This document shows positions 54,986 through 62,640 of a DNA stretch of 64,000 bases, piece after piece. A program made the translations under genes and the position numbers. Position 1 is the first letter of the stretch. Every line of letters starts with the position of its first letter. Origin of the DNA: Luteimonas viscosa (lineage in GTDB: Bacteria > Pseudomonadota > Gammaproteobacteria > Xanthomonadales > Xanthomonadaceae); contig NZ_VTFT01000001.1 in the NCBI RefSeq assembly GCF_008244685.1, positions 2,025,248-2,089,247 on the forward strand, read 5' to 3'. The notes beneath the pieces are model-generated. The model saw only the letters and a program-made list of their open reading frames with translations. It was not told where the DNA came from and searched no databases.

Positions 54986-55198
54986 TCAGGGCTTGAGGCG
55001 GCTGTCCAGCCGCTGCATGCCGGCAAGCCCGGAGAGCGCGTCGGCAACGCTGCGCGCGCCCGGCGCCTTGTCTCCGATCGGCTCGACCAGGACCAAGCCC
55101 GACTGCGCGCGGCATCGACGAGTGCGGCATCGTCGACAGCCACGGGGCGCGAGCATCGCGACCAGCAGCAGGCGCCGCGTGGCGGCGGGCAGTGGCAT
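54986..55198 (-). CDS. Small exported ORF, possibly frame-disrupted
   Basis: 70 residues from ATG 55198. The signal-like N-terminus (PLPAATRRLLLVAMLAP) and the end (SGLVLVEPIGDKAPGARSVA) look like protein, but the middle (RGCRRCRTRRCRAQ) is Cys/Arg rich. In the neighbouring frame the same bases read VAVDDAALVDAARSR, which is more protein-like. Two compensating one-base indels (one in the CCCC near 55141-55146) would restore a 71-residue exported protein. It lies 51 bp upstream of the ubiA start, on the same strand. The existence of a product is uncertain. Confidence 0.25.
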   Translation of the reverse strand: MPLPAATRRLLLVAMLAPRGCRRCRTRRCRAQSGLVLVEPIGDKAPGARSVADALSGLAGMQRLDSRLKP

Positions 55199-55483
55199 CC
55201 GTCGATCCGGGCTCGGAGGCGGCCCGGTATCGTTGCACCTCGCGGCATGCGGGCCGTGCCTCGCGGACGGCAGCGAGGCGTCGACGCGGCAACAAGGCAG
55301 GGCTGTACGGGACCGGGCGCGACGGTTCGACCAGGGCCGGCCCGTGCGGCTGGCCGCCCACCCCGGTTGAGTGACATAATCGCCGGCCGGTCGCCAGCCG
55401 CCGACGCGGCCTTGCGGCGTTGCCAGACCGGCATCGACGTCGTCACCCCGGGACGCCCACGGCGCCCGGACGCTACACACAAC

Positions 55484-55560
55484 GCGCCTGTAGCTCAGCC
55501 GGATAGAGTAGTGGCTTCCGAAGCCATTGGTCGGGGGTTCGAATCCCTCCAGGCGCGCCA
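55484..55560 (+). tRNA. tRNA-Arg (anticodon CCG)
   Basis: 77 bases. The acceptor stem is GCGCCTG with CAGGCGC, then G and an encoded CCA. The D arm has GCTCAGCCGGATAGAGT. The anticodon stem-loop GGC-TTCCGAA-GCC gives anticodon CCG, which reads CGG. The T arm is GGGGGTTCGAATCCCTC. A -10-like CATAAT lies at 55375-55380, about 100 bases upstream. Confidence 0.96.
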
Positions 55561-55632
55561 ATCCTTCGCATCGAAGCGCTGGCTGCTCCCGTTCACGCAC
55601 GCGTCGCGTCGGCTGCGCTCAAGTACGCCGCG

Positions 55633-55860
55633 ATGACGAACAGACCCACGCCGCCGCCCTGGAAGAAGAAGAACCCGGTCAAGCCGGCAGCGCGCACGCG
55701 CCTGACCGAAGCGCAGAAGGACCTTGCCCGCGAACGCGCCGAAGCCGCCGGGCGGCGCTATCCCAACCTGGTCGACAACATGTGGGCGGCGACGCAGGTC
55801 CAGCAGGAGCCACCGGCGGCCGCGCGCGACGCGGACGAGGACGACGCAGACGACCGCTGA
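55633..55860 (+). CDS. Small conserved-type protein of unknown function
   Basis: 75 residues from ATG 55633. The Lys/Pro-rich start (TNRPTPPPWKKKNPVKPA) is followed by a helix (LTEAQKDLARERAEAAGRRY) and PNLVDNMWAATQVQQEP, with an acidic tail (DADEDDADDR). The charge layout resembles short nucleic-acid- or protein-binding peptides. No SD is evident. It lies 72 bp after tRNA-Arg. No family recognised. Confidence 0.55.
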   Translation: MTNRPTPPPWKKKNPVKPAARTRLTEAQKDLARERAEAAGRRYPNLVDNMWAATQVQQEPPAAARDADEDDADDR

Positions 55861-55896
55861 CGCAACGCCCACGACGCCACGCGGCCCTCGATCGGA

Positions 55897-56030
55897 GTAG
55901 CCCGGATAAGCGCAGCGCATCCGGGACGAACCGGGTACCGCCCACCGGGTACCGCCCGGAACGCGCACCTCGCCAGCTGTCCTGGACGAGGTCCGGCAAT
56001 TCGGGGCGGGTCCGGTGCGTTTGCGGCTAC
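55897..56030. repeat. Composite REP element, copy A (closing REP missing)
   Basis: It starts GTAGCCCGGATAAGCGCAGC and continues with CCGGGTACCGCCCACCGGGTACCGCCCGGAA-like direct repeats, to GTGCGTTTGCGG then CTAC. Compared with copy B at 56239, it lacks just the closing CCCGGGTGCGCTGCGCTTAC block, as if one REP had been precisely lost or never gained. The 208 bp from here to copy B hold no gene that I can support. Confidence 0.8.
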
Positions 56031-56238
56031 GAACCTACGAGGCTCGGGATTCCGAGTGGCCGTCGCCATCGAGCTGGACGTAATCGATCGCGGTCGAAAT
56101 GGAGCGGCAACGCAATGCGCACCACGCAGGCGAGCTCCGGGCAGGCGACGGCGTCGAACCACAGATGGAAGGCAGTCGCAGGGGCGCGTGTGGATGCGCG
56201 ATGCCATTGCCGGTGCATGCCCAGCGCATCCACCACGC

Positions 56239-56398
56239 GTAGCCCGGATAAGCGCAGCGCATCCGGGACGAGCCGGGTACCGCCCACCGGGTACCGCCCG
56301 GAACGCGCGCCTCGCCAGCTGTCCTGGACGAGGCCCGGCAATTCGGGGCGGGTCCGGTGCGTTTGCGGTCCCGGGTGCGCTGCGCTTACCCGGGCTAC
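56239..56398. repeat. Composite REP element, copy B (complete)
   Basis: Nearly identical to copy A over its first 130 bp, then ending with the inverted closing REP CCCGGGTGCGCTGCGCTTAC and GGGCTAC. It lies just downstream of the minus-strand beta-barrel gene (stop at 56449). Confidence 0.85.
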
Positions 56399-56448
56399 GA
56401 GCCTGCGAATCACGCGCGCAGGGACGGCTGTGATCGGCCCGCGAGAGC

Positions 56449-56976
56449 TCAGAAGTCGAAGCGGGCCTGGACCTGCGCGGCGTCGACGTCGAGGTCCTCG
56501 ACCTCGGTCCGGGTGTACTCACCGCGCAGCGAGACCAGGTCGTTGAACCGGTATTGCAGGCCGACGCCGTAGACCGGATCGCGGCCGTCGTCATCGCCGG
56601 TGCCGGTGAGGCCGGGGATCGGCGTGTCGAGTTCCCAGCGTTGCATGCCGCCCTTCACGTAGCCCGAGAAATTCTCGGTGAACGGCAGGATGCCGACCGC
56701 GGTGAAGTAGGCCGAGGCGAGTTCGAGGTCCGCGCCAGCGGCGCCGGGCGACAGCTGGCCGAAGTCGGTGTAACCGGCCTCGAGTGCGAAGTTGCGGTGG
56801 AACTGGTAGCCGCCGAAGACGGAGAACGCGGTGTCCTCGTCGTCGTAGGCGCGCTCGTCGACGAGCGCCTGGCCGGCGCCGGCGCCGGCGTAGAAGCCGC
56901 TGTCCTGGGCCTGGGCGACGGACGCACCGGCGAGCAGCACGGCGGCAACGGTGGTGGTGAGCAGCTTGGAACGCAT
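56449..56976 (-). CDS. Small outer-membrane beta-barrel protein
   Basis: 175 residues. The signal peptide ends ASVAQA. The mature part is an eight-strand-type barrel of the OmpA/porin-like family: SGFYAGAGAGQALVDERAYD, FSVFGGYQFHRNFALEAGYT, VYGVGLQYRFNDLVSLRGEY and the C-terminal QVQARFDF ending in Phe, the BAM recognition residue. Its function is unknown. Upstream lie three copies of a GCACCAA half-site in inverted and direct order. Confidence 0.85.
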   Translation of the reverse strand: MRSKLLTTTVAAVLLAGASVAQAQDSGFYAGAGAGQALVDERAYDDEDTAFSVFGGYQFHRNFALEAGYTDFGQLSPGAAGADLELASAYFTAVGILPFTENFSGYVKGGMQRWELDTPIPGLTGTGDDDGRDPVYGVGLQYRFNDLVSLRGEYTRTEVEDLDVDAAQVQARFDF

Positions 56977-57082
56977 TGCAATCTCCTGAAGTGGGGGAAC
57001 GGGCGCCAGGCCCGTCGCCGCGTGGTCATCGGGCAGAGCCCGTCCGCGCCGGCGTGGTCAGGAGATGGGCGTTCCAAATTGC

Positions 57083-57142
57083 GCACCAAAGGTCTCGTTT
57101 ATGGATTCTTTATCCCGCGAGAGGCACCAATCGTTTTGGTGC
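57083..57142. promoter_or_regulatory. Repeated GCACCAA operator-like sites upstream of the beta-barrel gene
   Basis: GCACCAA-TCGTT-TTGGTGC (57124-57142, perfect 7-bp arms) and a further GCACCAA at 57083-57089, 41 bp away (about four helical turns). The stretch between is unusually A/T rich (GTTTATGGATTCTTTATCC), as expected for a promoter of the minus-strand gene. The rest of the 411-bp gap holds a REP pair. Confidence 0.4.
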
Positions 57143-57262
57143 GAGGGCGTCTGGTTGCGGGCGGATCGCGCGGTCCGCGTCCGGCCTGTCCGGGGCGGGC
57201 CGTGTGGCTCCCCAGGCCGGCGACGTTCTTCCCTGGCACGCCGAGCGGTGGCGTCCGCGAAA

Positions 57263-57341
57263 CCCGGGTGCGCTTCGCTTACCCGGGCTACGGGCGGGTC
57301 GAACAAAGGTGCGTAGCCCGGATAGGCGCAGCGCATCCGGG
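57263..57341. repeat. Inverted REP pair
   Basis: CCCGGGTGCGCTTCGCTTAC...GGGCTAC (57263-57291) and GTAGCCCGGATAGGCGCAGC...CCGGG (57313-57341) point away from each other across 21 bp. It is the same family as the arrays at 47 and 53 kb, located between the beta-barrel gene and pdeM. Confidence 0.85.
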
Positions 57342-57387
57342 TGACGGTGCGAGGTACGACGTCGCAATGCGACGTGGCCGCGCGTCG

Positions 57388-58026
57388 CTATGCCAGCCGC
57401 ACCAGCTGCCGTCCGTTGCACAGCACGCTGCCGGCGCTGTCGGCGCGCGGCACCGGGTGGCCACCGGTGAACGCCGAGAACGCGGGCAGCACGGTAATCC
57501 CGGGCCGCAGCCAGAACAGCGGATGGCGCCCCAGCGGCGGCAGTCGCAGCACCGGGTGCACGTGGCCGCAGAGCACATGCCGGTCTGGCACCAGTTTGTG
57601 CGGCGGCGCGTGGCGGAATTCGAATGGTGGTTCCACGTGGCCCTCGCGCGCGCGCGCCACGCCGGCCACGTCCGCATCGAACGCGCGGTCGTGGTTGCCC
57701 GGCACCACCGCCATCGCCACCTCGCGATGCGCTTCGCGGAACGCGCGCCACGCCGCATCGACCGCGGCATGCCGCCGCGCGTGCAGGAAGTCGCCGAGGA
57801 TCCACAGCGACGACGCGGACGTGAGCGCGAGCAGCGCGTCGAGCCGCGCGAGGTCGTGCGCGGTGCCGCCGCTGGGCACGGCGATGCCGGCGGCGCGGAA
57901 GGTGTCGCCCTTGCCCAGGTGCAGGTCGGCGACCAGCAGGCGGTCGCGCGCAGGCCAGTACAGGGCGCGGTCGGCGAGCAGGCGGACGGGTTCGCCGGCG
58001 AGGGTCAGGTCGAGGGTGTCAGGCAT
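57388..58026 (-). CDS. pdeM: Ligase-associated DNA damage response endonuclease PdeM
   Basis: 212 residues. Calcineurin-like metallophosphoesterase motifs run in order: LLVADLHLGKGD (about 30-41), LWILGDFLHAR, AVVPGNHDRAF and LCGHVHPVLRL. This is the PdeM subfamily found beside Lhr-type helicases and ATP-dependent ligases. The start overlaps the helicase stop by 8 bp, so it is the last gene of the four-gene repair operon. Confidence 0.93.
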   Translation of the reverse strand: MPDTLDLTLAGEPVRLLADRALYWPARDRLLVADLHLGKGDTFRAAGIAVPSGGTAHDLARLDALLALTSASSLWILGDFLHARRHAAVDAAWRAFREAHREVAMAVVPGNHDRAFDADVAGVARAREGHVEPPFEFRHAPPHKLVPDRHVLCGHVHPVLRLPPLGRHPLFWLRPGITVLPAFSAFTGGHPVPRADSAGSVLCNGRQLVRLA

Positions 58027-60919
58027 CGCGGGGTGGGCGCGGTGCGGTGGCGGGCGTGGAGGGCGGGGTGCGTCCGGGTTGGCGTGGGGTCCCGGATGCG
58101 CTGCGCTTATCCGGGCTACGCGGAGCGTGGCGGTGTTCCAGGCGTTCGGCGGCGCGCTGCACGCGGGTGCGCCAGTCCTCGCTTGTGAGGGTGCCGCGCA
58201 TCGCTTCGGCCCACAGGGGAAACGACAGCGGGGTGAGCGTCTTCGGCTGGCGCAGGTCGAGCGTGGCGGCGTGGCAGCGCGCCAGTGTCGCCTGCAGGGC
58301 GCGCACTTCGAGCTGGGCCTCGAACACCTCGCGCTCGGCCTGTTGCAGCAGCAGGTGGCCGGGGTCGTGCCGCTGCAGCACGTCGAACAGCAGGCCGCTG
58401 GAGGCCTGCAGCTGGCGCAGGCTGCGCAACGCGCGCCCGGGCAACGACGGCGGCAGCAGCCCGGCCACGCGCGCGATCTCGCGGAACTGGCGGCGCGCGA
58501 GTTCGGCGAGGTTGGCGCCGGACTGCAGGTCGTCGTGCAGGCCTTCGGGCGAGAGCAGCGCGCGCAGGATGTCGACGCCGATCGCCGGCTGCGCCTGCGC
58601 GGTCAGCGCCAGGCCGTAGTCGTTGACCGCGAACGCGAACGTGTTCGGCGCCAGCCGGCTCCAGCGCAGCGCGAGCAGCGCCGCCAGCCCCTCGTGCACC
58701 CCGCGCCCGGCGAAGGGATAGACGAACAGGTGCCAGCCTTCGCGCGTCTTCGCGAATTCGGCGAGCAGCGTGCCCGGCGCCGGCAGCGCCGACAACTTCT
58801 CCTGCAGCGCGAGCAGCGGCGCCAGCGCGCGCAGTTCCGGACCGTCGCGCGGACCGGCCAGCACCTGCGCCACGCGCGCGCCGAGTTCGCCCGACATCGG
58901 CATGCGCCCGCCCTGCCAGCGCGGCACCATGCCGTCGCCCTTCTTCGCGATGCGCACGTACGCGGCCATGTCCTGCAGCCGCACCAGCTCCAGGGTGCGG
59001 CCGGCGAACTGGAAGCGGTCGCGCGGGCGCAGGCGCGCCAGGAAGCCTTCCTCCACGCTGCCCAGGGTGGCGCCGCGCAGCAGCTTCACCTGCAGCGCGC
59101 CGTCGCTGGTGATGGTGCCGATCGACAGGCGGTGGCGCAGCGCGATGCGGCGGTCGTGCACGCGGTACATGCCGTCGTCGTCGCGCACCACGCGCCGGTA
59201 TTCGGGATAGTGCTGCAGCGCCTGGCCGCCCTGGACGATGAAGGCGAGCACCGCGTTCCACTGCAGGTCAGTGAGCGCCGCGAACGCATGCGTGCCGCGT
59301 ACTTCGTCGCGCAGCGCGTCGGCCTCGAACCCGCCGCCCAGCGCCAGGGTGACGCAGTGCTGGGCCAGCACGTCGAGCGAGAGTTGCAGCGGCACGCGCG
59401 ATTCGACCTCACCCGCGGCCAGCGCCTCGCGCGCGGCGGCGTACTCGGCCAGTTCCAGCGCGTGCGTGGGCACGCAGACCACGTGCCCGGCTTCGCCCGG
59501 GCGATGGCGCGCGCGGCCGGCGCGCTGCAGCAGCCGGGCCATGCCCTTGGGACTGCCGAGCTGGATCACCTGGTCGACGGCGGGGAAATCGACTCCGAGG
59601 TCGAGGCTGGAGGTGGCGACCACGCACCGCACGCTGCCCTCGCGCAGGCCCTGTTCCACCGCGGCGCGCAGCTTGGGGTCGAGCGAGCCGTGGTGCAGGG
59701 CCAGGGTTTCCGGCGCGTCGAGCCAGGTGGCGGCCAGCGCGCGATGCCAGAGTTCGGCCTGCGCCCGGGTGTTGGCGAACAGCAGCGTGGTGCCGGCGGC
59801 CTGCAGCCGCGCGGCCACGCGCTGGACCTGCGACAGGCCGAGGTGGCCGGCCCACGGGAACCGTTCGCCGGCCTCGGGCAGCAGGGTGTCCAGGGTCAGG
59901 CTGCGCGGTTTGGCCGCCTGCACGATCGCCGCGCCGGGGGCGTGCGGCAGCAGCACGTCGCGCGCCTGTTCGAGGTTGCCGAGCGTCGCCGACAGGCCCC
60001 AGGTGCGCGCCTGTGGCGACCAGGCGCGCAGCCGCGCCAGCGCCAGCTGCAGCAGCACGCCGCGCTTGTTGCCGAGCAGTTCGTGCCATTCGTCGACCAC
60101 GATCGCGCGCAGGCCGGAGAGTTGCGCGGCGGTGTCCGGATAGCTCAGCAGCAGCGCCAGCGACTCGGGCGTGATCACCAGCGCATCGGCGCGGCCCTGG
60201 CGCGCCAGGCGCTTGTCGCGCGCGGTCGCATCGCCGGTGCGCATCGCCACGGTCCAGTCCAGGCCGAGCGCGGCGATGGGTTCTCGCAGGGCGCGCGCGG
60301 TGTCGCTGGCCAGCGCGCGCAGCGGGGTGATCCAGAGCAGGCGGGTGCGGCCAACCGACGCCACCGCTGCCCTCTTGTCATTTCGAGCCGCCGTCCCGTC
60401 ATTTCGAGCCGCCCTCTTGTCATTTCGAGCGAAGCGAGAAATCTGCTTTCCGGAGGCCCCGGGATTCCTCGCTTCGCTCGGAATGACAGTCGGGGAGAGG
60501 CGCGGGGTTGGATCTGGTTGCGCCTTCGGTGCGTCTGCGGCCCGTGACTCTGGTTGGCGTGACTTCTGTGCCGTCGACGCGCTTGCTGTCGGAATTCTCG
60601 ACGCGATTGCCGTTTGCTTCTTCAGCGCGCTTGCCGCTTGAACTTTCGAAGCGCGCGTCGATCGCGCCCTCGCGGTCTTCGCCTGCGCGGCTTCCCTCGC
60701 CGCTTGCGCCTTCGCCGCCTCCGCCAGCGCATCGAGCAACGGCCCGCCGAGCGCGGCCAGGGTCTTGCCGCTGCCGGTGGGCGTGACCAGCAGGCCGGAC
60801 TCGCCACGCCGCCAGCGGCGCCAGGCTTCGCGCTGGAACGGCGCCGGCTTCCAGCCCTGCGTCGCGAACCAGGCGGCGAGCGGCGCATCGAACGACGCCC
60901 GCGTCGCGGTCGGCTTCAT
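58019..60919 (-). CDS. Ligase-associated Lhr-like DEXH-box DNA helicase with repeat-derived insertions
   Basis: 966 residues. Motif I is TPTGSGKT (about 46-53); motif Ia ITPLRALASDTARAL only comes at about 197; DEXH-type box VDEWHELLGNKRG, SATLGNLEQA, FANTRAQAE and GRAGRARHRPGEAG follow, then the Lhr winged-helix and C-terminal domains. Between motifs I and Ia lie about 125 low-complexity residues; part of this (VIPSEARNPGAS, SRFARNDKRAARND) is a translated intergenic repeat (60376-60488). The C-terminus has RSPDKRSASGTP, a translated REP (58091-58119). The start ATG 60919 overlaps the ligase stop (ATGA). The core motifs are intact, so it is probably functional. Confidence 0.92.
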   Translation of the reverse strand: MKPTATRASFDAPLAAWFATQGWKPAPFQREAWRRWRRGESGLLVTPTGSGKTLAALGGPLLDALAEAAKAQAAREAAQAKTARARSTRASKVQAASALKKQTAIASRIPTASASTAQKSRQPESRAADAPKAQPDPTPRLSPTVIPSEARNPGASGKQISRFARNDKRAARNDGTAARNDKRAAVASVGRTRLLWITPLRALASDTARALREPIAALGLDWTVAMRTGDATARDKRLARQGRADALVITPESLALLLSYPDTAAQLSGLRAIVVDEWHELLGNKRGVLLQLALARLRAWSPQARTWGLSATLGNLEQARDVLLPHAPGAAIVQAAKPRSLTLDTLLPEAGERFPWAGHLGLSQVQRVAARLQAAGTTLLFANTRAQAELWHRALAATWLDAPETLALHHGSLDPKLRAAVEQGLREGSVRCVVATSSLDLGVDFPAVDQVIQLGSPKGMARLLQRAGRARHRPGEAGHVVCVPTHALELAEYAAAREALAAGEVESRVPLQLSLDVLAQHCVTLALGGGFEADALRDEVRGTHAFAALTDLQWNAVLAFIVQGGQALQHYPEYRRVVRDDDGMYRVHDRRIALRHRLSIGTITSDGALQVKLLRGATLGSVEEGFLARLRPRDRFQFAGRTLELVRLQDMAAYVRIAKKGDGMVPRWQGGRMPMSGELGARVAQVLAGPRDGPELRALAPLLALQEKLSALPAPGTLLAEFAKTREGWHLFVYPFAGRGVHEGLAALLALRWSRLAPNTFAFAVNDYGLALTAQAQPAIGVDILRALLSPEGLHDDLQSGANLAELARRQFREIARVAGLLPPSLPGRALRSLRQLQASSGLLFDVLQRHDPGHLLLQQAEREVFEAQLEVRALQATLARCHAATLDLRQPKTLTPLSFPLWAEAMRGTLTSEDWRTRVQRAAERLEHRHAPRSPDKRSASGTPRQPGRTPPSTPATAPRPPRDA
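58091..58119. repeat. REP element inside the helicase coding sequence
   Basis: CCCGGATGCGCTGCGCTTAT followed by CCGGGCTAC is the same REP core as in the intergenic arrays, here read in frame as residues about 934-943 of the helicase. It is 73 bp from the stop codon. Confidence 0.85.
60376..60488. repeat. Palindromic TCATTTCGAGC repeat inside the helicase gene
   Basis: TGTCATTTCGAGCGAAGCGA (from 60419) and its inverted partner TCGCTTCGCTCGGAATGACA (60469-60488) form a long imperfect palindrome, preceded by two extra partial copies of GTCATTTCGAGCC (60377 and 60397). This type of element normally lies between genes; here it is read through without a stop. Confidence 0.85.
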
Positions 60920-62640
60920 CGCGCAAGCGCCTTGAGCGTGTCGAGCCGGTCGGCCTCGGCCGCGGGCTTGTCGTGGCGCCAGCGGAGGATCCGCGGGAAC
61001 CGCACGGCGATCCCGGACTTGTGCCGCGCCGAGCGGTTCACCGCCTCGAAGCCGAGCTCGAACACGTGCTGCCCCGGCACCGAGCGCACCGGGCCGAAGC
61101 GCTCGAGCGTATTGGCGCGGATCCAGCGGTCGAGCTTCAGGATCTGCGCATCGTCCAGGCCGCTGTAGGCCTTGGCCACCGGCACCAGCACGTCGCCGTC
61201 CCACAGGCCGAAGGTGTAGTCGGTGTACAGCGTGCTGCGGCGGCCGTGGCCGGATTGCGCGTAGATCAGCACGGCGTCGACGGTGAGCGGATCGATCTTC
61301 CACTTCCACCAGTCGCCGCGCCTGCGCCCGGACTGGTAGGCCGCGTCCGCGCGCTTGAGCATCAGCCCCTCGACGCCCCGCTCGCGCGCCTGCGCGCGCA
61401 GCTGCGCGGCGTGCGTCCAGTCGCGCGCCTCGACCCGGGGCGAGGCGACGATGCGCGGATCGTCGTGCGTGGCCAGCAGCGCCTCCAGCGCCGCGCGGCG
61501 TTGGTGCTGCGGGCGTTGCCGCCAGTCGACGCCGTCGAGTTCGAGCAGGTCGTACGCCTGCACCCGCACCGGCGTGTCGGCCAGCGTCTTGGCGCCAGGC
61601 TTGCGTCGCTGGATCCGGGTCTGCAGCGCGGTGAACGCCAGCGGCGCCTCGTCGTCCGCGCGCCAGGCAAGCAGTTCGCCGTCGAGCACGCAGTCGCGCG
61701 ACAGCGAGGCCGCGGCGGCCTCGATCTCGGGAAAGCGGCCGTCCAGGCGTTCCTCGCCGCGCGACCACAGCGCCACCGCGCCGTCGCGGCGGATCATCTG
61801 CAGGCGGATGCCGTCCCATTTCCATTCCAGCAACCAGTCGCGCAGCGGACCGAGCGCGCGTTCGATCGCGGCCGGATCGTTGGCGAGTACCGACGCGCCG
61901 GGATCGACATCTTCAGGTTGGGCCTCCCTGGCATCGACTTCATCGACCGGCGCCCCCCGCGCCGCGTCCGGGTCTCCGCGCAACACCGCCTCCAGCGGCG
62001 TGGCCAGGAAGAACGGATACGGTTGCTGGCGGTCGCTCGCCAGCTCGCCGGGCGAGAGCAGCATCTCCAGGAACGCCGGCGTCGGCGCCCATTCGCCGAG
62101 CATGCGCTGGGCGATGCGGGCGATGTCGATGCCGCTCATCTCGGCCAGCGCCTGCTGCACCAGCCGCTGCGACACGCCCACCCGCAGCGCGCCGGTGAGC
62201 AGCTTGTTGAACAGCAGCCGCTCGTCGAAGGCGAGCGTGCGCCAGGCCTCGACCACCACCGCGCGGCGCACGTCCTCGTCGCGGTTGGCGACCGGCAGCA
62301 GGCGATGTTCGATCCAGTCGGCCAGGGCCACGTCCCGCGCGTCCTGCGCGGGATCGTCGAGCAGCAGGGCGAGCGTTTCGGCGAGGTCTCCGACCTGGTC
62401 GTAGCTGTCGTCGACCAGCCAGTCGGGCAGGCCGGCCTCGGCGGCGATCCATCCGCGCAGCTCGCGGGTGTTGGCGATACGCCGCTTCGCGCCCGCGACC
62501 TTGCCGCCGGCCAGCAGGTGCAATGCCCAGGCCGCATCGCGCGGCGGCGCCTCGCGGAAATAGCGCACCAGCGCCGCGCGCTTGTCGAGCGTGGCGGTGC
62601 TGCGGTCGAGTTCGCGGTAGAGGGTGGCGAAGCGGCGCAT
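60916..62640 (-). CDS. ATP-dependent DNA ligase (ligase-associated repair operon)
   Basis: 574 residues. The N-terminal helical DNA-binding domain (about 1-190) is followed by the nucleotidyltransferase core with the adenylation lysine in LLEWKWDGIRLQ (KWDG motif), SRGEERLDGRFPE, VLDGELLAW, EGLMLKRADAAYQSGRR and DWWKWK, then an OB fold (HVFELGFEAVNRSARHKSG). It is not a LigD fusion. It overlaps the exonuclease gene upstream and the helicase gene downstream by 4 bp each. Confidence 0.95.
   Translation of the reverse strand: MRRFATLYRELDRSTATLDKRAALVRYFREAPPRDAAWALHLLAGGKVAGAKRRIANTRELRGWIAAEAGLPDWLVDDSYDQVGDLAETLALLLDDPAQDARDVALADWIEHRLLPVANRDEDVRRAVVVEAWRTLAFDERLLFNKLLTGALRVGVSQRLVQQALAEMSGIDIARIAQRMLGEWAPTPAFLEMLLSPGELASDRQQPYPFFLATPLEAVLRGDPDAARGAPVDEVDAREAQPEDVDPGASVLANDPAAIERALGPLRDWLLEWKWDGIRLQMIRRDGAVALWSRGEERLDGRFPEIEAAAASLSRDCVLDGELLAWRADDEAPLAFTALQTRIQRRKPGAKTLADTPVRVQAYDLLELDGVDWRQRPQHQRRAALEALLATHDDPRIVASPRVEARDWTHAAQLRAQARERGVEGLMLKRADAAYQSGRRRGDWWKWKIDPLTVDAVLIYAQSGHGRRSTLYTDYTFGLWDGDVLVPVAKAYSGLDDAQILKLDRWIRANTLERFGPVRSVPGQHVFELGFEAVNRSARHKSGIAVRFPRILRWRHDKPAAEADRLDTLKALAR

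Noticed and set aside
56027-56413. Minus-strand frame between the two composite REPs (contains LWFDAVACPELACVV)
   Set aside because: Both ends run into REP sequence and no start or SD supports it. It may be a gene fragment, but the evidence is too thin.
57124-57142. NtrC binding site (GCACC-N5-GGTGC)
   Set aside because: The spacing between GCACC and GGTGC is 9, not 5, so it does not fit the NtrC consensus. Kept only as an unnamed palindrome.
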